Below are positions 13,366 to 15,499 of a stretch of 15,499 nt of DNA, one piece after another. Numbering within the stretch: position 1 is the first letter of the stretch; every line of letters starts with the position of its first letter. The stretch lies in the NCBI GenBank assembly GCA_022600695.1, contig JAHZJY010000196.1:1-15499 (forward strand), in the 5' to 3' direction. The notes beneath the pieces are model-generated. The model ran no database searches and was not told the origin of the DNA. It saw nothing but the letters and a program-made list of their open reading frames with translations. The stretch is from Actinomycetes bacterium (GTDB taxonomy: Bacteria > Actinomycetota > Actinomycetes > Mycobacteriales > Mycobacteriaceae). The translations under genes were made by a program, and so were the position numbers.

Positions 13366-13770
13366 ATGTTCACCGGGCCCAAGACCCTCGACGATATCCA
13401 CGCGAGACTCGAGGACTGCTGGGCGGACAACGGGCACGTGCCCGAAAGTATCCGGAACCAAGTCGCTATCGCAGTGGCGGAGATCGTGGCCAACATTGTC
13501 GAGCACGCGGCGCAAGCCGGCCCGGTGCTGATGCACATGTCGATTGAGGTGCGCGATGACGAGGTGCACGTCAGCTTCACCGACGACGGCAGCCCGTGCC
13601 CGGTCGACCCGGACGAGGCGAACATGCCGGATGAGTTTGCCGACCGCCGCCGCGGCATCCCGATGATTCGGGCTGTTCTGAGCAAGCTTTCCTACCACCG
13701 CTCCCCCACCCATAATCATTGGCGACTCGTCAGCCGGTCCTTCGGTTCAGGGGCGGCGCGGCCCCGATAA
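13366..13770 (+). CDS. RsbW-like anti-sigma factor / GHKL ATPase
   Basis: A 134-residue single-domain protein of the HATPase_c_2 type, the fold of RsbW/SpoIIAB serine kinases that hold a sigma factor or phosphorylate an anti-sigma antagonist. The N-box is EIVANIVEH (Glu39, Asn43, His47), the ADP-binding D-x-G is in FTDDGSPCP at 71-79, and a short G2-like element RRRGIPMIRAVL is at 94-105. The ATG at 13366 follows GGAGG by five bases; a GTG at 13342 would add eight plausible residues. No sigma factor and no STAS-domain antagonist is encoded in the visible window, so its partner is elsewhere. It is divergent from mpt64 across 277 bases. The TAA stop lies inside the predicted -10 box of the next gene. 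Confidence 0.82.
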   Translation: MFTGPKTLDDIHARLEDCWADNGHVPESIRNQVAIAVAEIVANIVEHAAQAGPVLMHMSIEVRDDEVHVSFTDDGSPCPVDPDEANMPDEFADRRRGIPMIRAVLSKLSYHRSPTHNHWRLVSRSFGSGAARPR

Positions 13771-13773
13771 ACT
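13768..13773 (+). promoter_or_regulatory. -10 box on the upstream stop codon, leaderless
   Basis: TAAACT fits TAnnnT and contains the TAA stop (13768-13770) of the anti-sigma gene. It ends seven bases before the ATG at 13781, which has no Shine-Dalgarno. Transcription would then begin at the start codon. Confidence 0.5.
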
Positions 13774-13780
13774 CGTCACT

Positions 13781-14296
13781 ATGAACTCCCACTGGCAGCC
13801 GCCGACGCAACAACCGCTGCCGCCGGACCAACCTGATCGGCCCGTCCGCTCACGCTGGTTGCCCGCGGCGATCGTCACCGCCGCGGTGCTGATCGGCGCC
13901 GCACTGGTAGCCGGCGCCTTGATCCTCAGAGATACCAGGGCGGATTCCGCCGCGGGCTCGGAGACGACATGTCAGGCCTGGGCGGAGACACGTCAAACCC
14001 TCCGCTCCATCCCGGCCCTGCCATCAGGCTGGAACTGGGAAACCCCGAATATCGATACCTACATCAAGAACCAGAACACCCCGGTGGCCCAAGCCCTGGA
14101 CCTCTTCGAGCCCAAGATCAACTCCACCCCCGTCGATGTCGCGCAGGCGGCGGAGGAATACATTGCGGCGCGACGCGACCAGATGAAGTCGCTCGCAGAC
14201 CGCAGTTACACCCCCGACGACGGGGCCGCGGTCGATACCACTTTGGGGAACTTGAATCGCCTTTGCGGGATTGAGGACAACGGCCGCCGCATCTGA
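13781..14296 (+). CDS. Single-pass membrane protein, unknown function
   Basis: A 171-residue protein that I do not recognise. It has a short Pro/Gln-rich cytoplasmic N-terminus (1-25), one transmembrane helix at about 26-49 flanked by Arg23/Arg25 and Arg50/Arg53, and an extracytoplasmic domain of about 120 residues that looks helical. Two cysteines, Cys64 and Cys162, bracket that domain and could form a disulfide. The topology, cytoplasmic N-terminus with exported domain, follows the positive-inside rule. It begins ten bases after the anti-sigma stop and may be partly co-transcribed with it, in addition to its own apparent promoter. Similar small anchored proteins are common in mycobacteria, but no role can be assigned from the sequence. 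Confidence 0.75.
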   Translation: MNSHWQPPTQQPLPPDQPDRPVRSRWLPAAIVTAAVLIGAALVAGALILRDTRADSAAGSETTCQAWAETRQTLRSIPALPSGWNWETPNIDTYIKNQNTPVAQALDLFEPKINSTPVDVAQAAEEYIAARRDQMKSLADRSYTPDDGAAVDTTLGNLNRLCGIEDNGRRI

Positions 14297-14341
14297 GTCG
14301 ATGGTGACCGACAGCAGGCTTCGTCGACGTCGCGGCCGCGC

Positions 14342-15022
14342 TCAGCGGATCCCCCTGGGCCCCTTCGGCTTCGCAACGAACTCTTGCTCGGGACGACCGG
14401 TGGCGCCGTAACGCAGACCGACTTTGACCTCGTCACTGGTGGCGAGCCCGGCGAGATACCGTTGAGCGGTCGCTCGCGACACCCCGATCTCGGCCGCCAC
14501 TTCGGCCGCTGACATCGGCTCCCCTGCACCCGCGAGCGCCTGCAGGACAAGTTCCTTGGTCGGTGAAGGTGTGGCCGCGGGCGACTGCTGGGGGACGATG
14601 CGCGGACGCAGCGCATCGAGTGCCGCGTCGATATCGCCGGGACCGAGGTTGCTGCCGGAGAGTATCCGGCGATAACGTGCGTAGCCCGACAGGCGCGCAG
14701 CCAACTCGGTCGGAGCGAACGGTTTGACCAGATAGCTCAACGCACCCGCAGCCATCGCGGCCCGAATAGTTTGCGCCTCGGTCGCCGCGCTCAACACTAT
14801 TGAGTCGCAGAGGACTTCGCGGACGAAGTCGATCCCGGATCCGTCCGGAAGATAAACATCGACCAGGGCCAGATCAGCGGGCTCTGCCTTGCGGGCGGCA
14901 GCCAGAGTGTTGACGGTGTCGACCACTGTGAAGCCGGGCAGTGCCTCGACGATGCCGGCGTGCATATTGGCGACCCGGAAATCGTCTTCGACAACCAGTA
15001 CCCGCAGTTCGCTGTTGCTCAC
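14342..15022 (-). CDS. CitB/DcuR-type response regulator
   Basis: A 226-residue two-component response regulator. The receiver domain (about 5-122) has the acidic pair Asp13-Asp14, the phosphoacceptor Asp55 in LVDVYLPDGSG, the switch residue Ser78 and Lys100 in VKPF. A linker leads to a C-terminal helix-turn-helix (MSAAEVAAEIGVSRATAQRY), the arrangement of the CitB/DcuR/DpiA class, whose kinases usually sense citrate or C4-dicarboxylates. The GTG at 15022 is preceded by GGAGG at 15030-15034 with seven bases of spacing. It overlaps the kinase stop by four bases (GTGA), indicating translational coupling. Its targets are not in evidence here. The gene ends 45 bases from the convergent membrane-protein gene. 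Confidence 0.9.
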   Translation of the reverse strand: MSNSELRVLVVEDDFRVANMHAGIVEALPGFTVVDTVNTLAAARKAEPADLALVDVYLPDGSGIDFVREVLCDSIVLSAATEAQTIRAAMAAGALSYLVKPFAPTELAARLSGYARYRRILSGSNLGPGDIDAALDALRPRIVPQQSPAATPSPTKELVLQALAGAGEPMSAAEVAAEIGVSRATAQRYLAGLATSDEVKVGLRYGATGRPEQEFVAKPKGPRGIR

Positions 15023-15499
15023 CGATCACCCTCCGCCATGACGCCTGGCAATCGGGCGATGAACTCCGCCCCGCACAACTGCGACCCCGGATTGCCCGCG
15101 CTTGACAATCGGATATCGCCGCCCAGCGCCCGCGCGATCTGTCGGGAGAGGGTGAGCCCGATCCCGCGGCCGCCGGGCAGGTCGGAATCCTTCTTGGTGG
15201 ATGCGCCTTCGACGAAAATTTCATCGACGAGGTCCGGCGCCACTCCGTCCCCGCTGTCGGCCACGGTGATGTGCAGAGTCGAATTGTCCTGCAGCAGTTC
15301 CACCTCCACCACCTTGGCCGAACTCCTCCCGGCGCTGGCCGCCTCGATGCCGTTGTCTAGCAGATTGCCCAGTACGGTCGTGACGTCGACCGGGAATGCG
15401 AGCTGGCCCGGCGCCCAGGTGTTTTGACCTATTCGCAGCGTGACGCCGGCCTCCCTGACCCCGGCCGCCTTAGCCGCGAGCAGCGCCTGCAGATAGGTA
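15019..15499 (-). CDS. Sensor histidine kinase, C-terminal part (partial)
   Basis: The last 159 residues of a histidine kinase whose start is beyond the right edge. The visible part is the ATP-binding domain: an N-box LGNLLDNGIEAA, the D-box DSGDGVAP, an F-box-like EIFVEGASTK and the G2 box GGRGIGLTLSRQIARALGG. The long GVT-rich strand region before the N-box and the partner regulator point to the CitA/DcuS class, which normally carries a periplasmic PAS sensor between two membrane helices. That sensor and the phosphorylated histidine are not in the window, so the ligand cannot be judged. It overlaps the response-regulator start by four bases. Confidence 0.88.
   Translation of the reverse strand, partial: TYLQALLAAKAAGVREAGVTLRIGQNTWAPGQLAFPVDVTTVLGNLLDNGIEAASAGRSSAKVVEVELLQDNSTLHITVADSGDGVAPDLVDEIFVEGASTKKDSDLPGGRGIGLTLSRQIARALGGDIRLSSAGNPGSQLCGAEFIARLPGVMAEGDR

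Noticed and set aside
14297..14341. Possible bidirectional terminator between the membrane-protein and response-regulator genes
   Set aside because: Only short GC palindromes are present, with no stable stem and no T-run.

Overview
The window is high-GC DNA from a mycobacterium (Mycobacterium or Mycolicibacterium). Diagnostic content: a close MPT64 homologue, a PE-PPE-domain serine hydrolase, a WS/DGAT-family acyltransferase, a paired acyl-CoA dehydrogenase locus, an EthA-like Baeyer-Villiger monooxygenase, and promoters of the -10-dominated, apparently leaderless kind common in this group. Genus level is as far as the sequence takes me. I see no tRNA, rRNA, IS element, CRISPR array or prophage gene.

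Left part (1-4796). A minus-strand gene encodes an unusual fusion of a GNAT acetyltransferase and one classical AAA ATPase module. The 359-base gap to the next, divergent gene holds three hairpins in a row. Two overlapping-function plus-strand genes encode acyl-CoA dehydrogenase subunits of complementary type, probably one heteromeric FadE enzyme. A SOUL-family haem-binding protein follows, and its stop codon interlocks with that of a convergent gene.

Middle part (4793-9815). A small exported Ala/Pro-rich protein is divergent from an exported VanX-like D-Ala-D-Ala dipeptidase. A membrane-anchored or secreted PE-PPE-domain hydrolase comes next; its 3' end runs 97 bp into the convergent EthA-like monooxygenase. 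That monooxygenase is divergent from a TetR regulator, and the shared 103-base region carries a near-perfect palindrome on top of the monooxygenase -10 box. This is a compact, testable regulatory switch.

Right part (9748-15499). The WS/DGAT gene overlaps the end of tetR antisense. Upstream of it on the same strand lie an M15-type lipoprotein peptidase and mpt64, 13-31 bp apart and probably co-transcribed. Divergent from mpt64 are a stand-alone RsbW-like anti-sigma/GHKL ATPase and a small single-pass membrane protein that appears to have its own leaderless promoter on the upstream stop codon. Finally a CitA/CitB (DcuS/DcuR)-type two-component system is read leftwards; the kinase is cut by the window edge.

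Together the region is a mosaic of lipid metabolism (FadE pair, WS/DGAT, monooxygenase, PE-PPE hydrolase), cell-envelope or exported proteins (two M15 peptidases, MPT64, small secreted proteins) and regulators. The least familiar item is the GNAT-AAA fusion, which also lacks the usual pore-loop aromatic residue.
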